Positions 1 to 7,626 of a DNA stretch of 64,000 bases are shown here, piece by piece; positions within the stretch are counted from its first letter, which is position 1; each line of letters starts with the position of its first letter. Position numbers and translations under genes: made by a program. The stretch is from Kribbella soli. Lineage in GTDB: Bacteria > Actinomycetota > Actinomycetes > Propionibacteriales > Kribbellaceae. The stretch is taken from NCBI RefSeq assembly GCF_004331345.1, contig NZ_SJJZ01000006.1:186001-250000 (forward strand), written 5' to 3'. Under the pieces are notes generated by a model that was not told the origin of the DNA, searched no databases, and saw nothing but the letters and a program-made list of their open reading frames with translations.

Positions 1-728
1 GGCAGATGGTGGCCCCACCACGACTCCCCGCCTTCGGTTGCCCCCGGAAGTAGTGCTTCCAGGTGGTTCAGCAGCTCGGTCCGCGTCGGGCGGGCGCCGG
101 CCAGCAGTTCGCCGTACCCGACGTTCGACCACCCGTCGCCACGATCGAATGACCACGCGTACGACGGCTGCCGACCTGGCCCGTACGCGATCACCTGACT
201 CGCCGCGCGTGCAGACGGGGTCGGCGCATATCCGCGGATCGCCAGCGCGACCGGACCCGGTTTCAGGCCGAGTTCCCGCCGTACGACGGAATGCGCACCG
301 TCGGCACCGACCAGGAAGCGCGTGTCCAGGTCCTCGTCCACGGTGATGGATCCGCTCTGGATCGCGAGGCCGCGGACCCGTCGGCGAATGAACTGCGCGC
401 CGGCCGTTTGCGCGGCCTCGACCAGGCGCTGGTCGAACACGGTCCGCGGGACCACCCAGGTCGGTCGGGACATCTGCCGATCCACGCCGACGTCACCGCG
501 GTTGAGCACGAACCGACGTACCGGAGTCCAGTCGTCGAGGATCCCGGTGACGCCGACGCCGGCGAGCAGGTCGAGTACGTGCGGGGCGATCCCGTCACCA
601 CAGGCCTTGTCGCGCGGGAACTCGTGCCGATCGAGCAGCAACACCGACAAACTCGGATCCGCCGCCAACGCACCGATCGCAGCCGCCGCTCCCGCCGGCC
701 CGGCTCCGACAACAATCACATCCCACAC
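1..728 (-). CDS. Geranylgeranyl-reductase-family FAD oxidoreductase (3' end cut off)
   Basis: About 242 codons are visible from a GTG at 728, chosen because GGGGAGG lies just upstream; an in-frame GTG at 719 is an alternative. GAGPAG at residues 8-13 is the FAD dinucleotide loop. FPRDKACGDG at 37-46 is the hallmark of the geranylgeranyl reductase/FixC group, and VGADGAHS at 140-147 is the second FAD contact. Family members reduce prenyl chains or hydroxylate lipophilic substrates; the substrate here cannot be told. The gene runs off the left edge, so most of the substrate half is missing. It is divergent from the secreted hydrolase at 854. Confidence 0.8.
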   Translation of the reverse strand, partial: MWDVIVVGAGPAGAAAAIGALAADPSLSVLLLDRHEFPRDKACGDGIAPHVLDLLAGVGVTGILDDWTPVRRFVLNRGDVGVDRQMSRPTWVVPRTVFDQRLVEAAQTAGAQFIRRRVRGLAIQSGSITVDEDLDTRFLVGADGAHSVVRRELGLKPGPVALAIRGYAPTPSARAASQVIAYGPGRQPSYAWSFDRGDGWSNVGYGELLAGARPTRTELLNHLEALLPGATEGGESWWGHHL

Positions 729-853
729 AAGCGCCTCCCCAGCCACAGTCTTGCAGCTCCAGGTAGCGTCCGCGCGACCCTCGGCCGGTCTCCGAGTGCA
801 CTGTGCCGCGGCGCCGCGATGCCTAGCGTCGGGAGTGACTTCGAGGAGGATCG

Positions 854-2305
854 ATGAAACTGCTTCTGGTACTGGCGCTCCTGGGTGCGCCCGTCTCCAC
901 GCCGGCGGAGCACCCGCAGATCGAGTGGCATCACTGTCAGCTGAACGCAGCCGACGCCGAAGGGGCCGCGCTCGACGAGGCCGGTGCCGAGTGTGGTGAC
1001 CTGAAGGTGCCGCTCGATTACGGGCGTCCGGACGGCCCGCAGATCACGCTCGCGCTGTCGCGGTTGAAGGCGAGCGGCGACCGGATCGGCACGATGGTGC
1101 TGAACGACGGCGGCCCGGGCGGTCCTGGATTGAGCATGCCGCTGCGTCTGCGGACGGCGATGAAGGCTGCGGGAACGCGGTACGACCTGATCGGGCTGGA
1201 TCCGCGGTTCGTGGGTCGCAGTACGCCGATCGACTGCAAGCTCCCGTTCGCGGGCTGGCCGTGGGCAGGCGGCGCCGAACGATCGTCGTTCGAGCGCGTC
1301 GATCGGCAGGTGGCGGACATCGCGGCACGCTGCGGCACGAACGCGGGCGACTATCTGCAGTACGTGAACACCCGGAACACCGCGCGGGACATCGACCGGG
1401 TCCGGATCGCCCTGGGTGAGCAGAAGATCTCGTACCTCGGGTACTCGTACGGGACCTATCTCGGCGCGGTCTACCTGCAGATGTTCCCGGGCCGTACGGA
1501 CCGGGTGGTCCTCGACGGTCCGCTGGATCCCGAGCTGTACAGCGCGCGGCTGCTGCGGACGGTCGGGCCGGCGAACGAGGCGGCGTTGCGCGCGTGGGCA
1601 TCGTGGGCGGCTGCGCGAGATGCGACGTACCACCTCGGGGCAACGCCGTCGCGCGTGATGGCGTCGGTGGATCGGATCCTGCGAGTGGCCTCGAAGGACG
1701 GCCTGCGGATCGGGACGCATCGGCTCGACGGCGGGTCGGTGCCGGTGGTGTTGTTCGGTCCGCTCGCCGATGATCGGGACGCGGCGCGGACGACGTACGC
1801 CGGGATTGTGCGGACGCTGCTCGACGCGACGTACGGACCAGTGGAACCGGGGCCTGAGCTCGGCGGGTTTCTGGAGGCGTTGCTGACGCCGGCGTCGTCG
1901 CAGCCGGCCAGTGCGCAGATCGCGATCATCTGCGGCGACCGTGCGGTGCCGAGCGATCCGCAGGTGTATTGGCGGGACATCCAGGCGCATCGCCGTACCG
2001 AACCGCACTTCGCATCGCTGACACGGATGATCTCGCCGTGCGCGTACTGGCCGGTGCAGCCGCAGGAGCCGCCGACACGGATCGCCAACTCGGAGCCGGC
2101 CTTGATCGTGGCGGCGGACGGCGACCCGCGGACCATCTACTCGTACGCGACAGCCCTCCAGAAGCACCTGCCCAACGCACGGATGGTGACGCTGACGGGC
2201 GCTCGCAAGCACGGGATCTTCGGCGAGTACGGCAACACCTGCGTCGACAACACAGTCATCACCTATCTACTCACCAACCGGCTGCCGGACGATCAGACCT
2301 GCTAG
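854..2305 (+). CDS. Secreted alpha/beta hydrolase of the TAP-like (S33 peptidase) family
   Basis: 483 residues, ATG with a strong GAGGAGGA ribosome site just upstream. A short hydrophobic N-terminus (residues 1-18) suggests export. NDGGPGGPG near residue 80 is the oxyanion region typical of the proline-iminopeptidase/TAP group, GYSYG near residue 198 carries the nucleophile serine, and the C-terminal TAP-like domain holds candidate Asp (AADGDPR) and His (KHGIFGEYG, near 454) residues. Secreted actinobacterial relatives are tripeptidyl aminopeptidases or general hydrolases; substrate unknown. Its TAG stop overlaps the convergent stop of the gene on the other strand by two bases. Confidence 0.85.
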   Translation: MKLLLVLALLGAPVSTPAEHPQIEWHHCQLNAADAEGAALDEAGAECGDLKVPLDYGRPDGPQITLALSRLKASGDRIGTMVLNDGGPGGPGLSMPLRLRTAMKAAGTRYDLIGLDPRFVGRSTPIDCKLPFAGWPWAGGAERSSFERVDRQVADIAARCGTNAGDYLQYVNTRNTARDIDRVRIALGEQKISYLGYSYGTYLGAVYLQMFPGRTDRVVLDGPLDPELYSARLLRTVGPANEAALRAWASWAAARDATYHLGATPSRVMASVDRILRVASKDGLRIGTHRLDGGSVPVVLFGPLADDRDAARTTYAGIVRTLLDATYGPVEPGPELGGFLEALLTPASSQPASAQIAIICGDRAVPSDPQVYWRDIQAHRRTEPHFASLTRMISPCAYWPVQPQEPPTRIANSEPALIVAADGDPRTIYSYATALQKHLPNARMVTLTGARKHGIFGEYGNTCVDNTVITYLLTNRLPDDQTC

Positions 2306-3048
2306 GTGCCGGGGCGGCGGCCCGGTTTGTTGGGACGACGGGCGGTGGTACGGCGAGGGCGTGGGGTGTGGGGGGTGACCGGGCCTGAGGGCGTTACCGG
2401 GCGGGCCTCGTCGAGGTCGACGACCTTGGGAGGAGGCGGGACGAAGAACGGGATCGTCTCCTCCTCGTCGACCGCAGGCGGGGCAGGCGGCGGCGCGGCG
2501 GGTGGCGCGGGCTTGGCGCGGGCCGCCGACTCCTTGCTCACGCGCGGCTTGATCTTCGCGACCGCCGGGGCGGCGAGCGGGTTGCGATGTGGTCGGCGGT
2601 GTGGGAGCCGGGTGCTCAACTCGAGGCCGAGCGCATCGATCAGTTTGCTGCAGGCAACGATCGCGACGGCGACCGCGAGCACCGTGCAGCCCGCGAACAG
2701 CACCGACTGGCCGCCGGACGACCAGTTCGACGGATCGGTGCGGACCATCGCGGCGATCATCGCGACGACGATCGCATTGGTGAGGCCGAGGGCAACGGCC
2801 AGACCGACCGTTCGGAGCAGTACGCCCCGCGCGAGCCCGACATCGTCGGCCGCCGCGACCAGCCCGGCGATCAATCCGGCGAGCACGGGCACTGTATAGA
2901 CAAGCGCGAGCGTGAGTCCCGGACTGGCGACGAGGTAGAAGACGTCGAACACCAGTGCGGTGCCGGTCAGCGCGGCCGCGAAGCACACCACCATCGGCGG
3001 ATACGCGCGCAGGACCGCGACCGCGTCCGCGGGCACGGTCTTGAACAT
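2302..3048 (-). CDS. Putative integral membrane protein with basic/proline-rich tail
   Basis: 248 residues from the ATG at 3048; a TTG at 3066 (preceded by GAGGGGATGAG) is an equally plausible start. The first ~150 residues hold four or so hydrophobic segments, with regions such as MVVCFAAALTGTALVFDV and LALVYTVPVLAGLIAGLV. The last ~100 residues are rich in Pro, Ala, Lys and Arg and probably lie in the cytoplasm. I recognise no catalytic motif. It converges on the TAP-like hydrolase with stop codons touching, so the two are separate transcription units. Function unknown. Confidence 0.7.
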   Translation of the reverse strand: MFKTVPADAVAVLRAYPPMVVCFAAALTGTALVFDVFYLVASPGLTLALVYTVPVLAGLIAGLVAAADDVGLARGVLLRTVGLAVALGLTNAIVVAMIAAMVRTDPSNWSSGGQSVLFAGCTVLAVAVAIVACSKLIDALGLELSTRLPHRRPHRNPLAAPAVAKIKPRVSKESAARAKPAPPAAPPPAPPAVDEEETIPFFVPPPPKVVDLDEARPVTPSGPVTPHTPRPRRTTARRPNKPGRRPGT

Positions 3049-3276
3049 CCGCAAGGCCAACAGCAACGACTCATCCCCTCGTCTCCCCCATTGTGCCGCC
3101 CCGCCGCCACCCTGAGTGAGATGCCCCGGCCAGCGAGTCGCGGATCGCCAGGCCATCACAATCGAGGCATTACCGACCTGCGCCCGCTCAGCGCCGCGTC
3201 GGCAGGCCGATTGTGATGGCCCTGGGGTCGATGTGGGGCGGTCGGCTGGTCTGGTTCGGTCGCTAAGGTCGGGGCC

Positions 3277-3636
3277 GTGGACGAAGAGGCGCGGGCCGCG
3301 GTCGAGGCGGAGTTGCGGTTGTTGCTGCCGGAGGTGCGGGGGTCCGCCGAGGTCGACGTACTGCTGGATCCGGAGTTCGTCGAGGTCGGCGCGTCCGGCC
3401 GGCGCTGGGACCGGGCGGCGATCGTTGCCGCGTTGGCGTCCGGGGAGATCACCGACGCGGATCCGATCGAGGCGACCGAGGTCGCCGGCGTTCGGCTCGC
3501 CGACGACCTCGTCCATGTGACCTATGTGTCCCGGCGGACAGGCGGTACGCCGGTCCGCCGCAGTTCGATCTGGCGGCGGACCGACGGCGCCTGGCGTCTG
3601 TACTACCACCAGGGCACTCCGGCAGCTGACGATTAA
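3277..3636 (+). CDS. NTF2-like (DUF4440/SnoaL-type) small protein
   Basis: 119 residues from a GTG start. Length and pattern fit the cone-shaped NTF2-like fold: an N-terminal helix pair, a segment around residues 27-36 (LLDPEFVEVGASGR) and a C-terminal SSIWRRTDGAWRLYYHQGTP strand pair, which is the usual DUF4440 ending. Members are small enzymes or ligand-binding proteins; none of the known catalytic residue sets can be assigned. The stop codon overlaps the convergent stop of the sigma-factor gene. Probably monocistronic. Confidence 0.7.
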   Translation: MDEEARAAVEAELRLLLPEVRGSAEVDVLLDPEFVEVGASGRRWDRAAIVAALASGEITDADPIEATEVAGVRLADDLVHVTYVSRRTGGTPVRRSSIWRRTDGAWRLYYHQGTPAADD

Positions 3637-4454
3637 GCAGCTGTTTGGAGCGGAGCCAGCTTTTCGCGGAGGTCGTTGAGGATCCGCCGCAGGACCCGGG
3701 AGACCTGCATCTGGCTCACGCCGATGTCGTCGCCGATCTCGGACTGCGTCCAGCCCTCGACGAAGCGCAGCTGCAGGATGCGGCGGTCCCGGTCGCCGAG
3801 GTCGGCGAGCACCGGCTCCAGCATCTCGACCGTCTCCAGCTGATCGATGCTCGCGTCGTCGTCATCGGCAACCACGTCCGCGAGCGTGAGCTCCGCGTCG
3901 GCCTCAGCGGGCCGGTCCAGCGAAAGCACGTTGAAGCAGCCGCGTGCCGCGAGCGCCTGCTCGACCTCGGTCACCTCGACCTCGAGATGGGCGGCTAGTT
4001 CGGCCGGCGTCGGTTCGCGATTCAGCTGCTGCTCCAGCTCCGGCAGCTTGGCCGCGATCGTGCCCTGCATCTCCTGGAGCCGGCGCGGGATCCGGACCGT
4101 CCAGGCACAGTCGCGGAAGTACCGCTTCACCTCGCCGCGAATGGTCGGGATCGCGAACCCGATGAACGGGGTGTCCGCGTCCAGACGGTAGTGATGGGCC
4201 GCCTTCACCAGCCCCAGGTAAGCGACCTGCTCCAGGTCGTCGGCCTCGGCGCCCCGGCCGCGGAAACGGCGCGCGATGCCCTTGGCCATTTCCAGGTTGA
4301 GCTCGACGACCTGTTCGAGAAGTTCCTGCCGCTCGTCTGCGGCGCTGCTACCGGCCCGACGTTCCATCAGTTTCCGGGTGGCTGCTTCACGGGCGGCCCG
4401 ATCGGTCGGGGCGCCGCTGCGGGTGGAATCCCGCTCGATGATGCTCGTAACCAT
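3633..4454 (-). CDS. RNA polymerase sigma factor, SigB/SigF/SigG subfamily
   Basis: 273 residues, ATG with GAGGT upstream. Region 2 core-binding motif DLEQVAYLGLVKAAHHY at about 72-88 and the -10-reading stretch near RGEVKRYFRDCAW are those of the general-stress/sporulation SigF group. Region 3 follows, and region 4 ends with the HTH WTQSEIGDDIGVSQMQVSR near 240-258. Length is normal for the family and no ECF-type shortening is seen. Such factors are usually held by an anti-sigma kinase (RsbW type), but no anti-sigma or antagonist gene is adjacent here, so its control must be encoded elsewhere. A monocistronic gene, convergent with 3277-3636. Confidence 0.92.
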   Translation of the reverse strand: MVTSIIERDSTRSGAPTDRAAREAATRKLMERRAGSSAADERQELLEQVVELNLEMAKGIARRFRGRGAEADDLEQVAYLGLVKAAHHYRLDADTPFIGFAIPTIRGEVKRYFRDCAWTVRIPRRLQEMQGTIAAKLPELEQQLNREPTPAELAAHLEVEVTEVEQALAARGCFNVLSLDRPAEADAELTLADVVADDDDASIDQLETVEMLEPVLADLGDRDRRILQLRFVEGWTQSEIGDDIGVSQMQVSRVLRRILNDLREKLAPLQTAA

Positions 4455-4663
4455 TGGTATGACCTCGCGACTGTCTCGTCACGGCGTGGCACTTCGCTGA
4501 ACCACGGTCATGCCTGCATGAGGAGTCGTACCCCACCTCCCTCGAACTCATGCACTGAGCCCGAAAAGGTCACCGATCGCGACTGAAATCGATGAGCCAA
4601 CGCTCGTTTTACCCCGCAAAGATCACAGGACGTAAGGGAGCGGACACGTCGGCCAAAAGTGTG

Positions 4664-4669
4664 TACGAT
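4664..4669 (+). promoter_or_regulatory. Candidate -10 element for the DUF397 gene
   Basis: TACGAT fits the actinobacterial TANNNT -10 pattern and would start transcription near 4676, placing the ATGCACGTGCAT palindrome just inside the transcript. The -35 region is weak (CGGACA). Inference only. Confidence 0.3.
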
Positions 4670-4685
4670 GCAGATGCAAGGCCAA

Positions 4686-4697
4686 ATGCACGTGCAT
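4686..4697. promoter_or_regulatory. Perfect 12-bp palindrome ATGCACGTGCAT (copy 1)
   Basis: A perfect palindrome 30 bases before the DUF397 start, preceded 12 bases upstream by a half-site ATGCAA. The same palindrome occurs at 5756-5767 with an ATGCAA at nearly the same offset. The position suggests an operator read by one of the neighbouring XRE proteins; this is inferred. Confidence 0.5.
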
Positions 4698-4726
4698 ATG
4701 CCAAGGACGTACGGAAGGTGCAGCTG

Positions 4727-4960
4727 ATGACTGCGATCTACAACGGCATGCCCGGCGACTCGAATAGCGAGCTGATCTGGCGGAAGAGCCAGCGCAGCGG
4801 CCCTCAAGGCAACTGCGTCGAGGTTGCGAAGCTTTCGGACGGCGGTGTGGCGGTGCGCAACTCGCGCTTCACCGACGGCCCGGCGCTGGTGTTCACAAAG
4901 GCAGAGATCGAGGCGTTCCTCGGCGGCGTTCAGGACGGCGAGTTCGGCTACCTGATCTGA
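4727..4960 (+). CDS. DUF397 domain protein
   Basis: 77 residues. The reading frame is open back to 4592, but the ATG at 4727 is preferred: it has GGAAGG upstream, and the upstream extension contains the palindrome at 4686. LIWRKSQRSGPQGNCVEVA followed by VAVRNSRF is the diagnostic DUF397 core (W-x-KSS/Q-x-S...NCVEVA...VRDSK). In Streptomyces and relatives, DUF397 proteins are encoded beside XRE-DUF5753 regulators and act with them in development or antibiotic control (WhiJ/AbaA-type loci). Here the XRE gene is 1.1 kb downstream, separated by two small reverse-strand genes. A strong terminator follows at 4994-5033. Confidence 0.9.
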   Translation: MTAIYNGMPGDSNSELIWRKSQRSGPQGNCVEVAKLSDGGVAVRNSRFTDGPALVFTKAEIEAFLGGVQDGEFGYLI

Positions 4961-4993
4961 GCAAGAACCAGCAACACTGGGCGACACAGAAGC

Positions 4994-5033
4994 AAAGGGC
5001 CCCTTCGCCAGGCGAGTGACGAAGGGGCCCTTT
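4994..5033 (+). terminator. Intrinsic-type terminator after the DUF397 gene
   Basis: A perfect 14-bp stem (AAAGGGCCCCTTCG with its complement) and a 12-nt loop, followed by CTTGT, sits 33 bases after the DUF397 stop. Confidence 0.8.
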
Positions 5034-5126
5034 CTTGTGCCCTGAGAACATCGGTACGACGACCCGGCGGACGACAACGACCGATCGCCGGCCGACGCCG
5101 TACCGCGCGGTCGCTCTGGCATGCAA

Positions 5127-5168
5127 AACGCCAGGACCGACTCTCCGAAGAGAGTCGGTCCTGGCGTT
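5127..5168 (-). terminator. 19-bp perfect hairpin, terminator of the small reverse operon
   Basis: The arms at 5127-5145 and 5150-5168 are perfectly complementary around a CGAA loop. Read on the minus strand the right side ends in GTTTTGC, giving a U-run. It lies 20 bases past the stop of the gene at 5189-5407. Confidence 0.85.
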
Positions 5169-5188
5169 GCCCGAGGGGCGGGTTCGGA

Positions 5189-5407
5189 CTACTGGACGGT
5201 GAGCGGCCAGAGCTGCTCGCTCGGCAACTCGGAAGCCTTCCCGGTCGCCGCATTGTCAACGGTGATTCGCAATCCGGTGAACTTCGGCGTCATCACCCGC
5301 TGGTACCGCGACGCGCGGTCCGGCTCGGCGACGTACTCGGCGATCAGGTGGTCGCCCAGCCAGATCCGCACCATCTTCCGTCCTCCTGTTGCTCTGTCGG
5401 TAGTCAT
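5189..5407 (-). CDS. Small conserved protein, paralogue of 8779-8970
   Basis: 72 residues; the ATG at 5407 overlaps the upstream stop as ATGA, so it is translationally coupled to 5404-5598. The core VRIWLGDHLIAEYVAEPD (residues 12-29) followed by FTGLRITVDN matches the protein at 8779-8970 (VRVWFGEHLIADYVSDPD...FVSLRVTND) almost position by position. This defines a small protein family tied to the two XRE loci. I do not recognise a named domain. Predicted soluble, mixed alpha/beta. A partner or effector of the regulator is an inference from context. Confidence 0.75.
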   Translation of the reverse strand: MTTDRATGGRKMVRIWLGDHLIAEYVAEPDRASRYQRVMTPKFTGLRITVDNAATGKASELPSEQLWPLTVQ

Positions 5408-5598
5408 GGGGCCAGGCTCACGATCGGGTCGCCATCGAGTTGGCGGACGCCGCGCAACCAGCCCTCGAAGGCCCAGCGCTGTTGCTCGGGGCAACGCGCG
5501 ACCAGATCCTGGATCTCCCGCTCCGTCAGCTCCTCGGGCGCGCGGCCGCCTGCCATCGCGGCGGTCTGCTCCACAACCTCACTGTCGTCGTCGTTCAT
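5404..5598 (-). CDS. Small acidic protein, first gene of a two-gene operon
   Basis: 64 residues, very acidic at the start (MNDDDSEVVEQ) and probably helical (LTEREIQDLVARCPEQQRWAFEGWLRGVRQL). The ATG at 5598 is preceded by a GGGGAA stretch about nine bases upstream. It overlaps the next gene by four bases (ATGA). No known domain was recognised. Its size, coupling and position between DUF397 and XRE genes recall other unannotated members of such loci; function unknown. Confidence 0.65.
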   Translation of the reverse strand: MNDDDSEVVEQTAAMAGGRAPEELTEREIQDLVARCPEQQRWAFEGWLRGVRQLDGDPIVSLAP

Positions 5599-6045
5599 CG
5601 ACTCGGGTTCCCCAACCAGTCATGCCAACGGGGGGCCGTCGGCGCTCTGTAGGACCGGCCTACTGGATCACGCGATGTCACTTTTCGCGAGAACCAGCTC
5701 ACCTTCTGTGCATGAAGCAATCATGGCGTCGGCACGCGACGAATGCAAGCGCCCGATGCACGTGCATCCGCACGTTTTCCATTTCGAGACCAGATCGGGC
5801 CACTTTCCGCCTGATTGAGCCTGGATCGACCGCCGGCGAACAGTGTTCGACCCTCAAGAGGCGGGCTAGTATGTGCTGACAAAGCCGGTTGACCCCGGAT
5901 CGGCTAGTCTTACGCTCCGTGATCGCCGATGCGGATTCGACGCTCTTTTGTAAGAACTCCGGCAGATCAGCGCTCGGGCATGCGATGATGTGCACCTGCG
6001 GATGAGGTTGCCGATGAAGACCGCTGGGGCCGCTGGGAGGTGGGT
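5599..6045. other. 447-bp intergenic control region of the first XRE locus
   Basis: No convincing gene. It holds the second ATGCACGTGCAT palindrome (5756-5767) and a TAGTAT candidate -10 at 5867-5872 for the XRE gene, and it must also contain the promoter of the reverse small-gene operon. Local base composition is less GC-rich than the flanking genes. Confidence 0.6.
5756..5767. promoter_or_regulatory. Perfect 12-bp palindrome ATGCACGTGCAT (copy 2)
   Basis: Identical to the palindrome at 4686-4697, again with an ATGCAA half-site 13 bases before it. It lies between the reverse small-gene operon and the XRE-DUF5753 gene, so it could control both. Confidence 0.5.
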
Positions 6046-6918
6046 GTGACCGAGTCGGACGCGCAGAGCGGGCCGACCGCGCTGCGCATCATTCTCGGCG
6101 GGCACCTTCGCCGGATGCGGGTGGCAGCAGGGATCAGCAGGTCCGACGCAGGGTGGGAGATCCGGTCGTCGGAGTCCAAGGTCAGCCGGATGGAACTCGG
6201 CCGCGTCGGCCTCAAGGAGCGCGACGTCCGTGACCTTCTGACTCTGTACGGCGTCGACGACGAGGAAGAGCGCGAGCGCCTCCTCGCTCTGACCCGCGAG
6301 GCGAACAACCCGGGATGGTGGCACCGGTACGGCGACGTACTGCCGAGCTGGTTCCACTCTTACCTGGACCTCGAGGCCGCGGCGCAGCTGATTCGTGTCT
6401 ACGAACTGCAGTTCGTCCCCGGCCTGCTGCAGACCCCTGATTACATCCGCGCGGTGATCCAGCTCGGCCGCGGGCTGATCCCGGCCGAGGAGGTCGAGCG
6501 CCGGGTCGCGCTGCGGACCAGCCGGCAGAGCGTCCTGACCCGCCCGGAGCCGGTCCGGATCTGGGCCGTCGTCGACGAGGCGGTGCTCCGCCGGCCGATC
6601 GGTGGCGTCAAGGCAATGATCCAGCAGCTCGACCACCTGATCGACGCGTCGCAGTTCCCGAACGTCACGCTGCAGGTGATGCCGTTCAGCGTCGGCGGCC
6701 ACGCAGCCACTGGCGGCGCCTACAGCATTCTCCGTTTCCCGGAGCAGGACCTCCCGGACATGGTCTACATCGAGCACCTCAGCAGCGCCCTGTACCTGGA
6801 CAAACTCGAGGACCTCGACCAGTACACCGCCACCATGGAAGCCCTCTGCGTAGCAGCCCCACCCCCGAACAAAACCCGCGACATCCTCGCCACCATCAAA
6901 AAGGACTTCGAGAGCTGA
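6046..6918 (+). CDS. XRE-family regulator with DUF5753 domain (locus A)
   Basis: 290 residues. The GTG at 6046 is preferred to the one at 6040 because GGGAGG (6035-6040) then lies five bases upstream. An XRE helix-turn-helix occupies about residues 12-68 (LGGHLRRMRVAAGISRSDAG...SKVSRMELGR). The rest is the DUF5753 effector-like domain, with the typical YELQFVPGLLQTPDYIRAV, VDEAVLRRPIGG and NVTLQVMPFSVGGHAA landmarks. Relatives repress or activate neighbouring DUF397 and morphogenesis genes. About 35-40% of the landmarks are shared with the second copy at 7627-8502 (by eye), so the two are paralogous but not recent duplicates. Confidence 0.92.
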   Translation: MTESDAQSGPTALRIILGGHLRRMRVAAGISRSDAGWEIRSSESKVSRMELGRVGLKERDVRDLLTLYGVDDEEERERLLALTREANNPGWWHRYGDVLPSWFHSYLDLEAAAQLIRVYELQFVPGLLQTPDYIRAVIQLGRGLIPAEEVERRVALRTSRQSVLTRPEPVRIWAVVDEAVLRRPIGGVKAMIQQLDHLIDASQFPNVTLQVMPFSVGGHAATGGAYSILRFPEQDLPDMVYIEHLSSALYLDKLEDLDQYTATMEALCVAAPPPNKTRDILATIKKDFES

Positions 6919-7043
6919 CAGCAGTTGGTCGCGGCCACGGACGCACGGTTGAGATGCCGCGCATGGGTGCCCTTTCGTTTGCGGGTGTTGTGGAGAGCGG
7001 GACGGACACGGGCGACTGGGATCCAGCATGCCCGCCCCGCTGA

Positions 7044-7487
7044 TCATGGGGCGTGGTTGATGAACATGAGCGGATGACCAGTCAGCTCTTCAAGCAGCCA
7101 CTGCCAGTCCTGTGGCGCGCCGAGCGGAATCAAGTGCCCGCGGTGCGGAACAGCGACGGCGGTTTTGCCGAGCTGGATCGTCATCTCTTCGATGAGCGCC
7201 TGCATCGCATTGCCCGAGCTGTCCTCTTCGACGAAGAGCGGGCCAAGGTGGTACCCGCGCTCGACGGCCTCTGCATAGGCTGCCTCCTGCACACCGACGA
7301 GGTCACGGAGCGTTCGAGTGAGACCCTCGTGGGCGTAGCAGTACAGAACGCGCCGCGCGGTCGACGGACGCACCACCGAAGGCGAGACCACGGCGTCGAA
7401 CCGGCGGCTCACAATCAGACCTGACCTGGCCCCGCCCCCGTGGTCGGAGCTGGACCACCACGCCGGGTTCACTTCTGCAGTCGCCAC
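7044..7487 (-). CDS. Uncharacterised protein with faint resolvase-like fold
   Basis: 147 residues from a GTG. The stretch VLYCYAHEGL...QEAAYAEAVERGYHLGPLFVEEDSSG...IQLGKTAVAVPHRGHLIPLG follows the order of a serine-recombinase N-terminal domain (strand, helix, strand with SG, strand). However, the catalytic Ser of the Y-x-R-x-S motif is absent, and so is any DNA-binding C-terminus. It is therefore at most a degenerate relative, not a working recombinase. It sits between the two XRE regulators, with which similar small proteins are often found. Function unknown. Confidence 0.6.
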   Translation of the reverse strand: MATAEVNPAWWSSSDHGGGARSGLIVSRRFDAVVSPSVVRPSTARRVLYCYAHEGLTRTLRDLVGVQEAAYAEAVERGYHLGPLFVEEDSSGNAMQALIEEMTIQLGKTAVAVPHRGHLIPLGAPQDWQWLLEELTGHPLMFINHAP

Positions 7488-7626
7488 ACGACGAACGTAC
7501 GGAGTCTGACCGGCCGCGCACTATATGAACCTGAGCAGCCGAATCGGCCTCGCCTGAGCGTGATTCAGCGCGGCGCAGTACCGAAGTGCAACCGAAACGC
7601 GAGACTGTGGATAACTGCGGGACCGA

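Noticed and set aside
5189-5598. Toxin-antitoxin pair
   Set aside because: Two small coupled genes fit the size, but no toxin fold or antitoxin HTH is visible and the second gene has a paralogue in another operon.
5699-5995. 98-codon reverse frame in the XRE control region
   Set aside because: It covers the palindrome and promoter elements, has no ribosome site, and its composition is unlike the neighbouring genes.
7044-7487. Functional serine recombinase or mobile element
   Set aside because: No catalytic Ser, no DNA-binding domain, and no attachment sites or other mobile genes nearby.
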